Positions 27,744 through 35,303 of a stretch of 64,000 nucleotides of DNA are shown here, in pieces. Under the pieces are notes generated by a model. That model had not been told where the DNA came from. It worked only from the letters and a program-made list of their open reading frames with translations, and made no database searches. The translations under genes and the position numbers were made by a program. Where the stretch lies: contig NZ_LMGY01000012.1 of assembly GCF_001427585.1 (NCBI RefSeq), positions 619,354 to 683,353 on the forward strand. The letters run 5' to 3'. The DNA is from Pseudoxanthomonas sp. Root630 (GTDB lineage: Bacteria > Pseudomonadota > Gammaproteobacteria > Xanthomonadales > Xanthomonadaceae). Within the stretch, counting starts at the first letter, position 1, and every line of letters starts with the position of its first letter.

Positions 27744-28916
27744 ATGTTGATAGCGAAGGTTCTAGGCGACTGTCCGGCATGTGGCTATGGCCGATTTGGC
27801 AATGCGGGCGTCATGGCAGACCACGTTCTAAGAGGGTGCGGACGTTGCAAGCACTCCGAGCAAGTTTGGCTGCCCCCACTTCGCAAGAAGGTGCTTTATC
27901 TCGACCAGCCTTTTTTTAGTGGCGCATTCAGAGGCGGAGACCCGCGATATGTGGAATTGGCGGAGCGGATACAACATGCGGCATCCGTCCAGCTTCTGAC
28001 AATACCTCGCTCATCAATCCATGACTGGGAAACCAGATTGTGGTCGCGCGGAAATGAGCTGCTGGAATTTATCAAGCGAACCAGCAGAGGACACACGTTC
28101 GAGCGCGCTTACAACATTGAGCTGCGGCAAATCATCAGGGGGTTTCGACGCTGGCTTTCAGGCGATGACGCAACATATCCCGTTGAGCAGAGGGGGGCAC
28201 TCACACAGCGTGTCCACGTATGGGACGACTACTTTTTTGTGGACGTCCATCATGAGCCGGGCGATACGGAGCTCCAACGTCAGCTTAAGCAGCAATCCAC
28301 CGAACGCTTATTGGACCTATTCGATGGATGGCGCCAGTCGGACGAGCCATTCGAACAATCGGTAGCAGGGGAGTTGGCCGGTGCAAAACGGCTATACGTT
28401 GATGCCTTCCTAACCTACTTTACGAGGGTCGGTCGCGGCGATTTTTCAGCACTTTTCGACTCGCCAATTAATTCACGGGTCGTAGAACAAATGCGACACT
28501 TTCTTCCCGAGGAAATGCCATTTCATGACATGCTTCGAAGATGTGAAAACTTCTTCGACTCGGAGCACTTCGCAAATCTCCCCTATCAGTATTTGCGCTC
28601 TAGAGCATTTGCCACCTTGCGGGGTATGGTCCGGAATGGGGCCTATATCAATCGCGAGCGTGCGCGTGCCAAGCTCGGCGGTTTCTACTCTGACGTCGAC
28701 CATGCTGCATTCTACGGTCCCTACTGTGATGCCATCGCGTTGGACCAACCTATGGCGGAGTTGATGGAAAAGCCTGGTATCGCCTTGGCAGAGAAATTCA
28801 ATGTCAGGGTCTTTAGTCTCAATCATCTTGATGACTTCCATGAGTGGCTGGACGACCTGGAAGCATCAATGACAGACGAGCATCGACAGGCTCTGAATAT
28901 TGCTTACCCACCTTAG
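27744..28916 (+). CDS. Zinc-ribbon plus PIN-like domain protein, cargo gene
   Basis: 390 residues, unrecognised as a family by name. The N-terminus has paired cysteines (CPACG...CGRCKH) like a zinc ribbon. It is followed by KVLYLDQPFFS, which resembles the first acidic strand of PIN nucleases, and the C-terminal part has FYSDVDHAAFYGPYCDAIALDQPMAEL, resembling the second acidic cluster. The middle is a long helical insert. Composition is clearly AT-richer than the host. PIN-like proteins of this kind in accessory DNA are often RNases of toxin or defence systems, but no antitoxin is visible. The ATG lacks a good ribosome binding site. Confidence 0.6.
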   Translation: MLIAKVLGDCPACGYGRFGNAGVMADHVLRGCGRCKHSEQVWLPPLRKKVLYLDQPFFSGAFRGGDPRYVELAERIQHAASVQLLTIPRSSIHDWETRLWSRGNELLEFIKRTSRGHTFERAYNIELRQIIRGFRRWLSGDDATYPVEQRGALTQRVHVWDDYFFVDVHHEPGDTELQRQLKQQSTERLLDLFDGWRQSDEPFEQSVAGELAGAKRLYVDAFLTYFTRVGRGDFSALFDSPINSRVVEQMRHFLPEEMPFHDMLRRCENFFDSEHFANLPYQYLRSRAFATLRGMVRNGAYINRERARAKLGGFYSDVDHAAFYGPYCDAIALDQPMAELMEKPGIALAEKFNVRVFSLNHLDDFHEWLDDLEASMTDEHRQALNIAYPP

Positions 28917-28928
28917 AGCTCTAGAACG

Positions 28929-29396
28929 CTATCGAAGGGACGTTGAGCGCAACAGGGACCAAACCGTGCCCCCCAGGATGGGCAGCACCAGGTGGGCAGG
29001 CAGCAGAACCAAGCCGATGAGCATCATCAAGCCACGGACCTGGTCGGGATGTGGAAGCAGTTCCGCAAATCCGCTGACCAAGAACACCAGTGCGTGAACG
29101 GCAATTACAACGCCCCAGGTCCAGAGGAAGCCGCGCCAGAACCCCCCGCGCTTTAAGCTCTGCCCGGCGAAGTGGGAATATGGCTGCCGCTCAACCCATG
29201 CCCTGCGCCGATTAGCCCGGAACGTGAGCCAGTAGAGGAAGGCAAGCAGGAGCCACAGGCCCAGGCCACCGAACACGCCCAGCCAGCCCATCGGGTAGCC
29301 GTTTCGGATGGCCTCAAAACCGCCGCCTAGGAACACCACCCCTGCGCCACCCAAGAGGACGGAGGCGCAGCCCACGTGTGCGTATGACGTTGCCAT
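28929..29396 (-). CDS. Four-helix membrane protein, unknown function
   Basis: 155 residues with about four membrane helices (GCASVLLGGAGVVFLGG; WLGVFGGLGLWLLLAFLYWL; FLWTWGVVIAVHALVFLVSG; LMMLIGLVLLPAHLVLPIL) and a basic loop RANRRRAWVERQ. Lies six bases after the lipoprotein gene, so the two are probably co-translated under the XRE-linked promoter. Convergent with the PIN-like gene. No family recognised. Confidence 0.7.
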   Translation of the reverse strand: MATSYAHVGCASVLLGGAGVVFLGGGFEAIRNGYPMGWLGVFGGLGLWLLLAFLYWLTFRANRRRAWVERQPYSHFAGQSLKRGGFWRGFLWTWGVVIAVHALVFLVSGFAELLPHPDQVRGLMMLIGLVLLPAHLVLPILGGTVWSLLRSTSLR

Positions 29397-29402
29397 GGCG
29401 GG

Positions 29403-29726
29403 TCAGGGCTTCTGCGCAGTCCAAGTCCCAGATGACTTGCTAAAGCGGATGGGCTCGACAAACGGACGCGCCTGCTGCGTTCCGGCGAGGTCGACCAGGA
29501 CCGAACCCCCGACGTCGCACACCACGTCATCTGCCTGGTGTTCCGCCTCATGGCAACCCACCAGGGAGAAGTCTCGGAAGCTGGTGACCTTCATGAGGCC
29601 GTTGGAGGCCTGGACAAAGGACGCCGCAATGGCGTCCTGCGCCTCTTGGTCGGTGGGGCGGCTGCTGCCGCACCCGGTGAGGGCAACAAGCGTTGCGACC
29701 ATGGCAATGCCGCGGATGAGTTTCAT
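29403..29726 (-). CDS. Small lipoprotein, unknown function
   Basis: 107 residues; signal peptide with lipobox LTG-C19 (ATLVALTGCGSS). The mature part has two further cysteines (VGC, VVC) that could form a disulfide and ends in FSKSSGTWTAQKP. It starts 35 bp from a perfect palindrome shared with the divergent XRE gene. A lipoprotein plus membrane protein on a mobilizable element could serve exclusion or envelope roles; unproven. Confidence 0.75.
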   Translation of the reverse strand: MKLIRGIAMVATLVALTGCGSSRPTDQEAQDAIAASFVQASNGLMKVTSFRDFSLVGCHEAEHQADDVVCDVGGSVLVDLAGTQQARPFVEPIRFSKSSGTWTAQKP

Positions 29727-29760
29727 GTGTGGTCCCCTGGTAATGCTGCCCGATGGCAGT

Positions 29761-29781
29761 CATTTGCGAATATCGCAAATG
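29761..29781. promoter_or_regulatory. Perfect palindromic operator between lipoprotein and XRE genes
   Basis: CATTTGCGA (29761-29769), ATA, TCGCAAATG (29773-29781): 9-bp perfect arms with a 3-bp centre. It lies 35 bp from the lipoprotein start and 59 bp from the XRE start, where a repressor could control both promoters. Confidence 0.75.
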
Positions 29782-29839
29782 CGATGATAGATTGAAACGG
29801 GCAAACTTCGGGGGTTCAGTCGACGTTGTCCTTCGCACG

Positions 29840-30178
29840 ATGCCCCCAACCAAACCGCCTGGCTCGGTGTTCGGCAAGCGCCTTCGCGCCGCCCGACTTG
29901 CGTCAGGCCTGTCGCAGGCACAGCTTGCGGAGGTGTTGGGTTTGAAGGAACAGAACACCGGGGCGCCGCGCATCTCGCGATACGAGACGGGCCAGCACGA
30001 CCCGGACCCGGCCACTGCCGAGGCGCTGGCCAAATCCCTGGGCGTGCCGGTGGCTTACTTCCACGCCACTTCGGATGTGCTCGCCGAACTCATCTTGGTG
30101 GCGTCAACGCTTCCCCCCGCGAAACAGAAAGAAGCGCTGGAGCAGCTGAAGAGGTTCGCCGCCAGCCTGAAGCGTTAA
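29840..30178 (+). CDS. XRE family transcriptional regulator
   Basis: 112 residues from ATG 29840 (MPPTKPPGSVFGKRLRAARL); an in-frame ATG at 29753 would run through the palindromic operator. Helix-turn-helix: SGLSQAQLAEVLGLKEQN...ISRYETGQHDPDPATAEALAKSLGV. The C-terminal helix (PPAKQKEALEQLKRFAASLKR) may dimerise. Its TAA overlaps the TAA of the convergent relaxase gene within GTTAAC. Likely repressor of the divergent lipoprotein pair and itself. Confidence 0.88.
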   Translation: MPPTKPPGSVFGKRLRAARLASGLSQAQLAEVLGLKEQNTGAPRISRYETGQHDPDPATAEALAKSLGVPVAYFHATSDVLAELILVASTLPPAKQKEALEQLKRFAASLKR

Positions 30179-31836
30179 CGCAATCCTGGAGGGCGAGGGC
30201 GCGTTGGGGGCGTAGGCACCTGCGGCGCTGGTTTCACTTCTGGCGGCTGCGGGACGTCCTCTACTTTCGGGAACTTGGGAGCGGGCATGTTGAATGCCTG
30301 GGCGAAGTCTTCCCGTGCTTTCTCCGCGTCGCGAACGGCTGCCTCCCACGCTTTCTTCGCGTCGTCTCGCAGACGCCGACTGCGCTGGTATTCGTTCTGG
30401 GCTTCACGATGACGGTCGACGGCATCTTTGGCGTGCCGGTCGCGCTCAGTGGGCCGACCGATGAGGCGGGCCATGCGGCTGCCCACGTCCGTGCCCGGCT
30501 GGAAGTGGTTGGCATCGGCTTCAGCCCGCCGACACGTCCTTACCGCGTCGTCCCGATGCGATTTCGCGAGGAAGAAGTCAGCTTTCTTGTCCTCTGCGTT
30601 GCTATGCGTAGAAATCACTTGCCGGGCAGTGCTTCTCTGCCATGGCGATAGCGTGTCAGGTTGCTGCAGCGATCGTTTCGCCCGGGCGATCAACTCTTCA
30701 ATAAGCTCCTCAAGCTGTTTTGCTGCCTCTTTCATTACAACTTCCTCCATGTGAGTTCGGTCTTTGCTGCGTGCGGCCCGCTCCAGTGCTGCTGACACCT
30801 TTCCCGGATGACCACCGGCGCCAGCCGGCGGGCGGGGCTTGGATGCCACGCCCTTGTGCGGCTTCTTCGCACGCGCCAGGACGGCGGCTCTTCGTGCCAG
30901 GGATTGGTCGATGGCCTGAAGTTCGGTGACGGCGGCGGCCTGAAGACGGAGCGCACTTTCCTGCCGTCGCTCCAAAAGAGCGCGGGCGTGTAGGGCTTGC
31001 TCGCCGGTGGGTTGCAAGCGCCCTTCTGCAGCGGCACGTGCTTTTAGTTCGCGGAAGCGGTCGGCCTGAGCTTGAGCGTGCTGAGCGTTCTCCGCCCGAA
31101 CACGCTGGACGCGCTCGGCTCGGGGACTACGTTTGCCCCGGCGGGCGGCAGCGGTGGCCGTGCGACCCACCTTCGGTTCCGGAGAGCGGTCGAGCGCAGC
31201 GACCTGGGCGAAGTCTCCGGTGTTGGCGGCAGCCACTTGGCGGTCCAGCAAGCTGCGATGGTCCACGCGCTCGGCCAACCCGGTGTGCTCCAGGTGGCGA
31301 TTGATGGTGGCGGCGAACTGGGCGCGCACCTCGTCCACCGCACCGGTTTTTCGGTCGTCCAGTTCACGGGTTTTCGCGCCCAACCCGGTGGGCTCCATTC
31401 GCCGAGTGGTGGCCAAGATGTGGACGTGATGGTTGCGCTCGTCTGCCTTCTTGTCTGGCGCGTGGACAGCGAACATCGCTGCGAAGCCAAAGCGGTTCAC
31501 GAGGTTGGCGGTCAGCTCGCGGGCAAGCTCGATGCGTTGGTCGGCGTTGAGTTCGTGCGGAAGCGAAATAAGGAACTCGCGGGCCACCACGCTGTTTTTA
31601 CGCGTCTCCGCGGCCTCGGCTGCGTTCCAGAGTTGCGCGGGGTCGCGCGCCCAGGCCGGAGCACTCTCAGGCGCCAAAACCTCGAACGCAAGCACGCCAG
31701 ATTTGTGGGAATAGTTGTGGTGCTCGCCCGTTCGCTCGTCGGTCAAATCAATGCCGGCGCGATACGCTGCGCCCGCCACGGCGCTGGCGCCCTGACTTCG
31801 ACTGATTGTTTTGATTTCGCAACGGTAGATGGCCAC
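30175..31836 (-). CDS. mobA: MobQ-type relaxase MobA/MobL
   Basis: 553 residues from a GTG at 31836 (read M-AIYRCEIKTISRSQGASAV), the standard MobA start; the frame is open 40 codons further up, but that part has no family features. The candidate nicking Tyr25 lies in AGAAYRAG, and the metal-binding histidines are in NHHVHILATTRR (about 136-139). The C-terminal 300 residues are charged and helical, without a recognisable primase domain. MobQ relaxases nick oriT and pilot the strand through a helper's type IV secretion system. Confidence 0.92.
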   Translation of the reverse strand: MAIYRCEIKTISRSQGASAVAGAAYRAGIDLTDERTGEHHNYSHKSGVLAFEVLAPESAPAWARDPAQLWNAAEAAETRKNSVVAREFLISLPHELNADQRIELARELTANLVNRFGFAAMFAVHAPDKKADERNHHVHILATTRRMEPTGLGAKTRELDDRKTGAVDEVRAQFAATINRHLEHTGLAERVDHRSLLDRQVAAANTGDFAQVAALDRSPEPKVGRTATAAARRGKRSPRAERVQRVRAENAQHAQAQADRFRELKARAAAEGRLQPTGEQALHARALLERRQESALRLQAAAVTELQAIDQSLARRAAVLARAKKPHKGVASKPRPPAGAGGHPGKVSAALERAARSKDRTHMEEVVMKEAAKQLEELIEELIARAKRSLQQPDTLSPWQRSTARQVISTHSNAEDKKADFFLAKSHRDDAVRTCRRAEADANHFQPGTDVGSRMARLIGRPTERDRHAKDAVDRHREAQNEYQRSRRLRDDAKKAWEAAVRDAEKAREDFAQAFNMPAPKFPKVEDVPQPPEVKPAPQVPTPPTRPRPPGLR

Positions 31837-31952
31837 AGGTTCCCCAGACGAAACGGCCCGCCAGTCCCCGCTTGCGGGGGCGTCCGGCGGAAGGGGGACA
31901 GCGAGTGCCGCAGGCGCTCGCGGGGTGTCGGGGGCGAAGCCCCTGACCGCGG

Positions 31953-31986
31953 GCAAACTCGAAGAGTTTGCATAACCGCGCTCTTG
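31953..31986 (-). other. oriT: Candidate oriT of RSF1010 (MobQ) type
   Basis: Inverted repeat GCAAACTC (31953-31960), GAA loop, GAGTTTGC (31964-31971), followed by ATAACCGCGCTCTT. RSF1010-family oriTs have the same design: a hairpin with a CTCGAAGAG centre followed by a TAA-then-GC-rich nick region. It lies 117 bp upstream of mobA, between divergent mobA and traD-like genes, as in RSF1010. The exact nic base is not fixed. Confidence 0.75.
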
Positions 31987-32281
31987 CTGTGCTCATCGGG
32001 GTTGCTGCGCACCCCTCCATCACCGCCGAGAACCGGGACGCTCGCTTTCGCTCGCTGTCCCCCTCTACTCAAGTTGCCATGCACACGCGAAACGTCAAAT
32101 GCAGGAAGAAGCTAACTGCAAAAGCACGGCCGGCTTCGCCGCCCGTTCTGTTCGGCTCGCTGCGCTCGCCTTCGTTTGGAGGCTTCGCCTCATGCGCTCC
32201 GCGCTTTAGTCAAATTTATGGTCTTGACGAACCGTTTGTGCATGGTTGCATGAGGTAGACACACACACAGAGAGCAACGGC
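31987..32281. other. Intergenic region between oriT and the TraD-like gene
   Basis: About 295 bp without a supported gene. Short ORFs here are low quality. It probably holds the promoter of the TraD-like gene; an AT-rich stretch lies around 32210-32250. No clear -35/-10 pair was assigned. Confidence 0.5.
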
Positions 32282-32650
32282 ATGGCAGTGGATACGGAGA
32301 AGCAACGCGAGCGTTTGGACCGCATGATGAACAGCCTGGCAAAAGAGACTGCCAAGTTACTGGTTGCAGAAAAGGCGGAGCAGCGAAAGCAACAACGGGA
32401 AGCGGCGCGAACCAAAGCGAAGGAACGGGCAGCGCTTTTCCGCTCTGCTGACGCACATCGAAAAATCGTTCTTGGTGGGCTGACCATTGCCGCGGGCGCG
32501 GATGAGTGGGACCCCGCAGAAATCGTTGGCGCGTTGCTCCTGATGGGAGAGCAGCTGGCGCAACAACCCGCGCGCCGCGAACACATACGTCAGAAAGGCA
32601 TTGAACACCTTGAGGCGCGTGAGGCTGCGCGAAAGGCAGCGCAGCAATGA
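32282..32650 (+). CDS. TraD/MobC-like mobilization accessory protein
   Basis: 122 residues from ATG 32282 (MAVDTEKQRERLDRMMNSLA). A long charged coiled-coil helix (about 5-60) is followed by ADAHRKIVLGGLTIAAGADEWDPAEIVGALLLMG, the RKxxxGGLxxxAG signature of the small TraD proteins found beside traA or mobA. Divergent from the relaxase gene across oriT. Its stop overlaps the ATG of the pilin-like gene (ATGA), tying that gene to the mobilization module. Confidence 0.78.
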   Translation: MAVDTEKQRERLDRMMNSLAKETAKLLVAEKAEQRKQQREAARTKAKERAALFRSADAHRKIVLGGLTIAAGADEWDPAEIVGALLLMGEQLAQQPARREHIRQKGIEHLEAREAARKAAQQ

Positions 32651-34548
32651 AGCGCCACGCTGGCTGGGGGCTTATTGAAACCATGCTGGCGCTAGGTGCG
32701 TTGTCCGCACTCTCGCTGGGCATCTACATGGTGTTATCCCCGGCCTCAGCCGCCGCCCAGGCGAAGGTGGAGCAAGACAACTTGCGCGACCTCTCAACCG
32801 CGGTTGACCGCTCGTTTGGTCTGCTCGGCAGCTTCGAGGGGATAAGCGCGTCGAGACTGCGGGAAGATGGACTGGCACCGACGCGCATGGTTGACGGCAA
32901 CACGCTGCGCACCGCCTGGGGCACAGCCGTCGATATCGTTCCGCACGCGGTGAACGCACCTGCTGATGGGTTCTTAGTGTTGTATCCGTTCGCGCCGGCC
33001 GACGTGTGCCCGCGCTTGGCCGCGGCGGTGTCGCGAGACGTGTTCGACATTCGCGTTGAAGGGGTGAGCGTTTTCGACGGCGGGCGGCTCAACCCCAGCG
33101 CCGCCGCCGCCTGTGGTGCGCACGACACAGCCACGATGGAGTTCGTTTATCACTCAGGCCTGGTGGCCGGCACGGCGGTGGCTGCGCCGCTGCTGGTGCT
33201 GCCGCCCCCCAGTCCGCCGGTCAGCCGGCCGACCTCGCCGCCGTTCGGTGGCCCGGTCGGGCCAGCGGGTCCCGTGGGCCCTGCCAGTCCTGTGGGGCCG
33301 GTGGGCACGGCGCCGCCCGTGTCGCCGCCGCCCTCGGTGTTGCCGCCCACGGCACCACCCAGTTCGGTAACGACCACCACGCCACCGAGCGTGACGCCAC
33401 CGCCGGCGACGCCTCCCACCACGGTGACCGCATGCGTAGTTCCACCCAACACCGTGGAAAATCAGAACCTCAATTGCTCAGCCGGCAACTACGGCGCCAT
33501 CGCGCAGTCTCGGTTTGCCACCTGGTCATGCCCCGAAGCCTGGGACGTTCCCGTCCAGGGCGCGTTCGCCGCGTGGACCACTACAAGCAACACGTGCCAG
33601 GCGTGCCCGTCACCGTCGACGCAGTCGGATGCGCAATGGGTGTTCACGCCCAGCAGCTGCGCCGCCGCGCAATACGGAACGCGCAGCTGGGAGCGTGAAC
33701 AGTCCCGCGGCCGGGCCGTGTCCTACAACTGCCCGGTGGGCACGTCGACGTTGCCCGCTCCCACCTACGGCGCATGGTCTGCCTGGGCGAATACCGGCGC
33801 GACGCGCAGCCAGGTCAACACATGCGTGAACTGTCCGGCGCCTTCCACGCAGTCGGAGACACAGTGGGTGGCCACCAGCTCCGTGTGCGCCGTGGGACAA
33901 TACGGCGGCACGTCGTGGGAACGCGAACAGGCGCGCAGCCGAGGCATGTTCTACAACTGCCCGGTCGGCACCACCACGTTGCCACCGGCAACGCCGGGCT
34001 CCTGGAGCGGCTGGGGTGACACGGGTGCCACGCGCAACGCGAGCGGTTCCTGCGTCTCGTGTCCGGCGCCATTCGGCCAGACGGACACGCAGTGGGTGGC
34101 CGCCAGCGCGGCGTGCCCGAGCGGACAAGTCGGCACGCACTCCTGGGAGGCCGAGCAGGCCCGCACACGCGCCGGCTCCTACAACTGCCCAGCGGGGACC
34201 AGCACGGTGCCCGCGGCCACGTTTACTGGTTGGAGCGCATGGGCCAACACGGGCGCACGACGCAACGAAGTGAACACCTGCGCGCCCAGCGGCTGGCCGC
34301 CCGGTCATCGTTTCGCGCAGTGCTTCAACGCCTCTGACGTGGACTATGGCTTTGGCTGCGTTGTGATGTGGTCCGGTGGCCGCTACGTAGTGCCTGGAGG
34401 CGCAACCGCACTCACGTATGTGTGCAATGGTTACGACACGGGCTCGGGCTGCTCTGACGAGCGCGCAACCTACGCAGAAAGCCGGTGCGCTTCGGGGTCA
34501 GCGGTGTTCTGGCACTACGGGCAAGTTGGTGATTTCACTTGCCAGTGA
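32647..34548 (+). CDS. Type IVb pilin-like protein with cysteine-rich repeats
   Basis: 633 residues. The N-terminus has a short leader and prepilin-type site HAG6/W7-GLIE with Glu at +5, then a hydrophobic helix and a PilS-like pilin domain (to about 170). A Pro-rich linker (about 184-262, with some GPVGP runs) leads to three repeats of about 76 residues (about 320-395, 396-471, 472-545) of the form CPxPxxQxxxQWVxxSxxC...W-E-x-EQxRxR...YNCPxGTxTxPxxT...W...TGAxRxxxxxC. A unique Cys-rich C-terminal domain follows. No pilus assembly genes are near. Possible roles: adhesin tip, minor pilin used by a helper pilus, or surface receptor. Confidence 0.75.
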   Translation: MKRHAGWGLIETMLALGALSALSLGIYMVLSPASAAAQAKVEQDNLRDLSTAVDRSFGLLGSFEGISASRLREDGLAPTRMVDGNTLRTAWGTAVDIVPHAVNAPADGFLVLYPFAPADVCPRLAAAVSRDVFDIRVEGVSVFDGGRLNPSAAAACGAHDTATMEFVYHSGLVAGTAVAAPLLVLPPPSPPVSRPTSPPFGGPVGPAGPVGPASPVGPVGTAPPVSPPPSVLPPTAPPSSVTTTTPPSVTPPPATPPTTVTACVVPPNTVENQNLNCSAGNYGAIAQSRFATWSCPEAWDVPVQGAFAAWTTTSNTCQACPSPSTQSDAQWVFTPSSCAAAQYGTRSWEREQSRGRAVSYNCPVGTSTLPAPTYGAWSAWANTGATRSQVNTCVNCPAPSTQSETQWVATSSVCAVGQYGGTSWEREQARSRGMFYNCPVGTTTLPPATPGSWSGWGDTGATRNASGSCVSCPAPFGQTDTQWVAASAACPSGQVGTHSWEAEQARTRAGSYNCPAGTSTVPAATFTGWSAWANTGARRNEVNTCAPSGWPPGHRFAQCFNASDVDYGFGCVVMWSGGRYVVPGGATALTYVCNGYDTGSGCSDERATYAESRCASGSAVFWHYGQVGDFTCQ

Positions 34549-35080
34549 CTTCACCATGGCGCGTGGTCCTGCCCCGTGCCTGGTGGAGCAGCTGGCCCTT
34601 GGCGACCAACCAGCCGGGGCCGCCGGCGAGGTCTGCGCGAGAAAAGCCGCTGCTGCCGTCATTGCGCAGCGTGGGCGCCGTGCCATTTCCGTCGCGGTAG
34701 AAGTGGCTCCAGGCGCGCGCGGCTGAAGTCATGTCCAATACCTTCTGCCAAGGGTGGCTATGAAGCGTCTCGCCTACGAAGGTGAAACCTGCTGGCACCT
34801 CGGAAGTGTTGATGGCGCACCCATGCGGCACCCCATCGGTGTAGAGGCTTAGTCCGTAGCGCTCCCCGTCGTGGGCAATTGCCCCACAGGCTTCATTCCC
34901 GCTGTTGCGGGTAAAGACATGGAGCGTCTCCCCCAGCCGGAGCAGGAAGACGGGCAGGGGTTCGCCCGGGTCGCTCACGTAGTCGCCCAAGTGCTCACGT
35001 TGCCAACCTTGGCTAGAAGCTTCGTGAGCAAGACAGGGCATTGAGGTGAAAGCCGCCAAGACCAAGAAAAGAACGCGCAT
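34535..35080 (-). CDS. Secreted JAMM/MPN-like (DUF4329-type) protein
   Basis: 181 residues. Signal peptide [19 protein letters not shown]. Residues fit a JAMM metal site: Glu63 (GNEACGA), His107-Ser-His109-Pro (LHSHPW) and Ser147-x-x-Asp150 (FSRADL). JAMM/JAB domains are zinc isopeptidases or endopeptidases; secreted bacterial relatives (DUF4329) are of unknown function. It is convergent with the pilin-repeat gene and overlaps its end by 14 bases. Could act on the pilin, on cell-wall links, or on neighbouring cells' proteins; all inference. Confidence 0.62.
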   Translation of the reverse strand: MRVLFLVLAAFTSMPCLAHEASSQGWQREHLGDYVSDPGEPLPVFLLRLGETLHVFTRNSGNEACGAIAHDGERYGLSLYTDGVPHGCAINTSEVPAGFTFVGETLHSHPWQKVLDMTSAARAWSHFYRDGNGTAPTLRNDGSSGFSRADLAGGPGWLVAKGQLLHQARGRTTRHGEVTGK

Positions 35081-35128
35081 GCCGCCACTCCGGTGCTTGA
35101 GTGGCGACCCACGACCCCGCTATGCTTG

Positions 35129-35150
35129 GGTATCGTTTGAGGTATCGTTT
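35129..35150 (+). repeat. Paired GGTATCGTTT repeats near right end (probable integrase arm sites)
   Basis: GGTATCGTTT at 35129-35138 and 35141-35150, same 12-bp period and orientation as at 22423-22444, 63 bp before the right core repeat. Confidence 0.7.
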
Positions 35151-35212
35151 TTTTGGTTCCTTGAGATGGCGGTCTCCCGTCAATTCAAGGACTTAGGGTG
35201 GTATGGAACTGT

Positions 35213-35231
35213 TTCCCATCACCCGCTCCAC
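35213..35231 (+). repeat. attR core: 19-bp direct repeat
   Basis: Exact copy of the tRNA-Gly 3' sequence TTCCCATCACCCGCTCCAC; bases on its left differ from the tRNA, marking the right end of the element. Confidence 0.93.
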
Positions 35232-35303
35232 CCCTTTCCCTCCCGTCATCGTCCGGCCTTCCGGACGTGCGATGCTGTTTGCGATCCCGGTGATCCCGCG
35301 CCC

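Larger units (their letters stand above)
22325..35231. mobile_element. Integrative mobilizable element in tRNA-Gly, about 12.9 kb
   Basis: Bounded by a 19-bp direct repeat (22325-22343 in the tRNA 3' end, 35213-35231 ahead of rimK). It encodes an integrase next to the tRNA, a MobQ relaxase with a likely oriT, a TraD-like protein, arsenic genes and other cargo, but no type IV secretion genes. Several cargo genes are clearly lower in GC than the flanks. The pre-insertion order would have been esterase - tRNA-Gly - rimK. Confidence 0.93.

Noticed and set aside
31837..31956. 40-codon N-terminal extension of the relaxase
   Set aside because: Family members begin at the residue encoded by the GTG at 31836; the extension is Pro/Ala-rich and runs up to the oriT hairpin.
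33240..33310. Collagen-like GPVGPAGPVG run
   Set aside because: Too short (about six triplets) and within a longer Pro/Thr/Ser-rich linker; treated as a flexible linker, not a collagen domain.
35046..35303. Upstream extension of rimK
   Set aside because: This part crosses the attR core and the mobile element, so it cannot be ancestral rimK coding sequence; the family start is at 35304.
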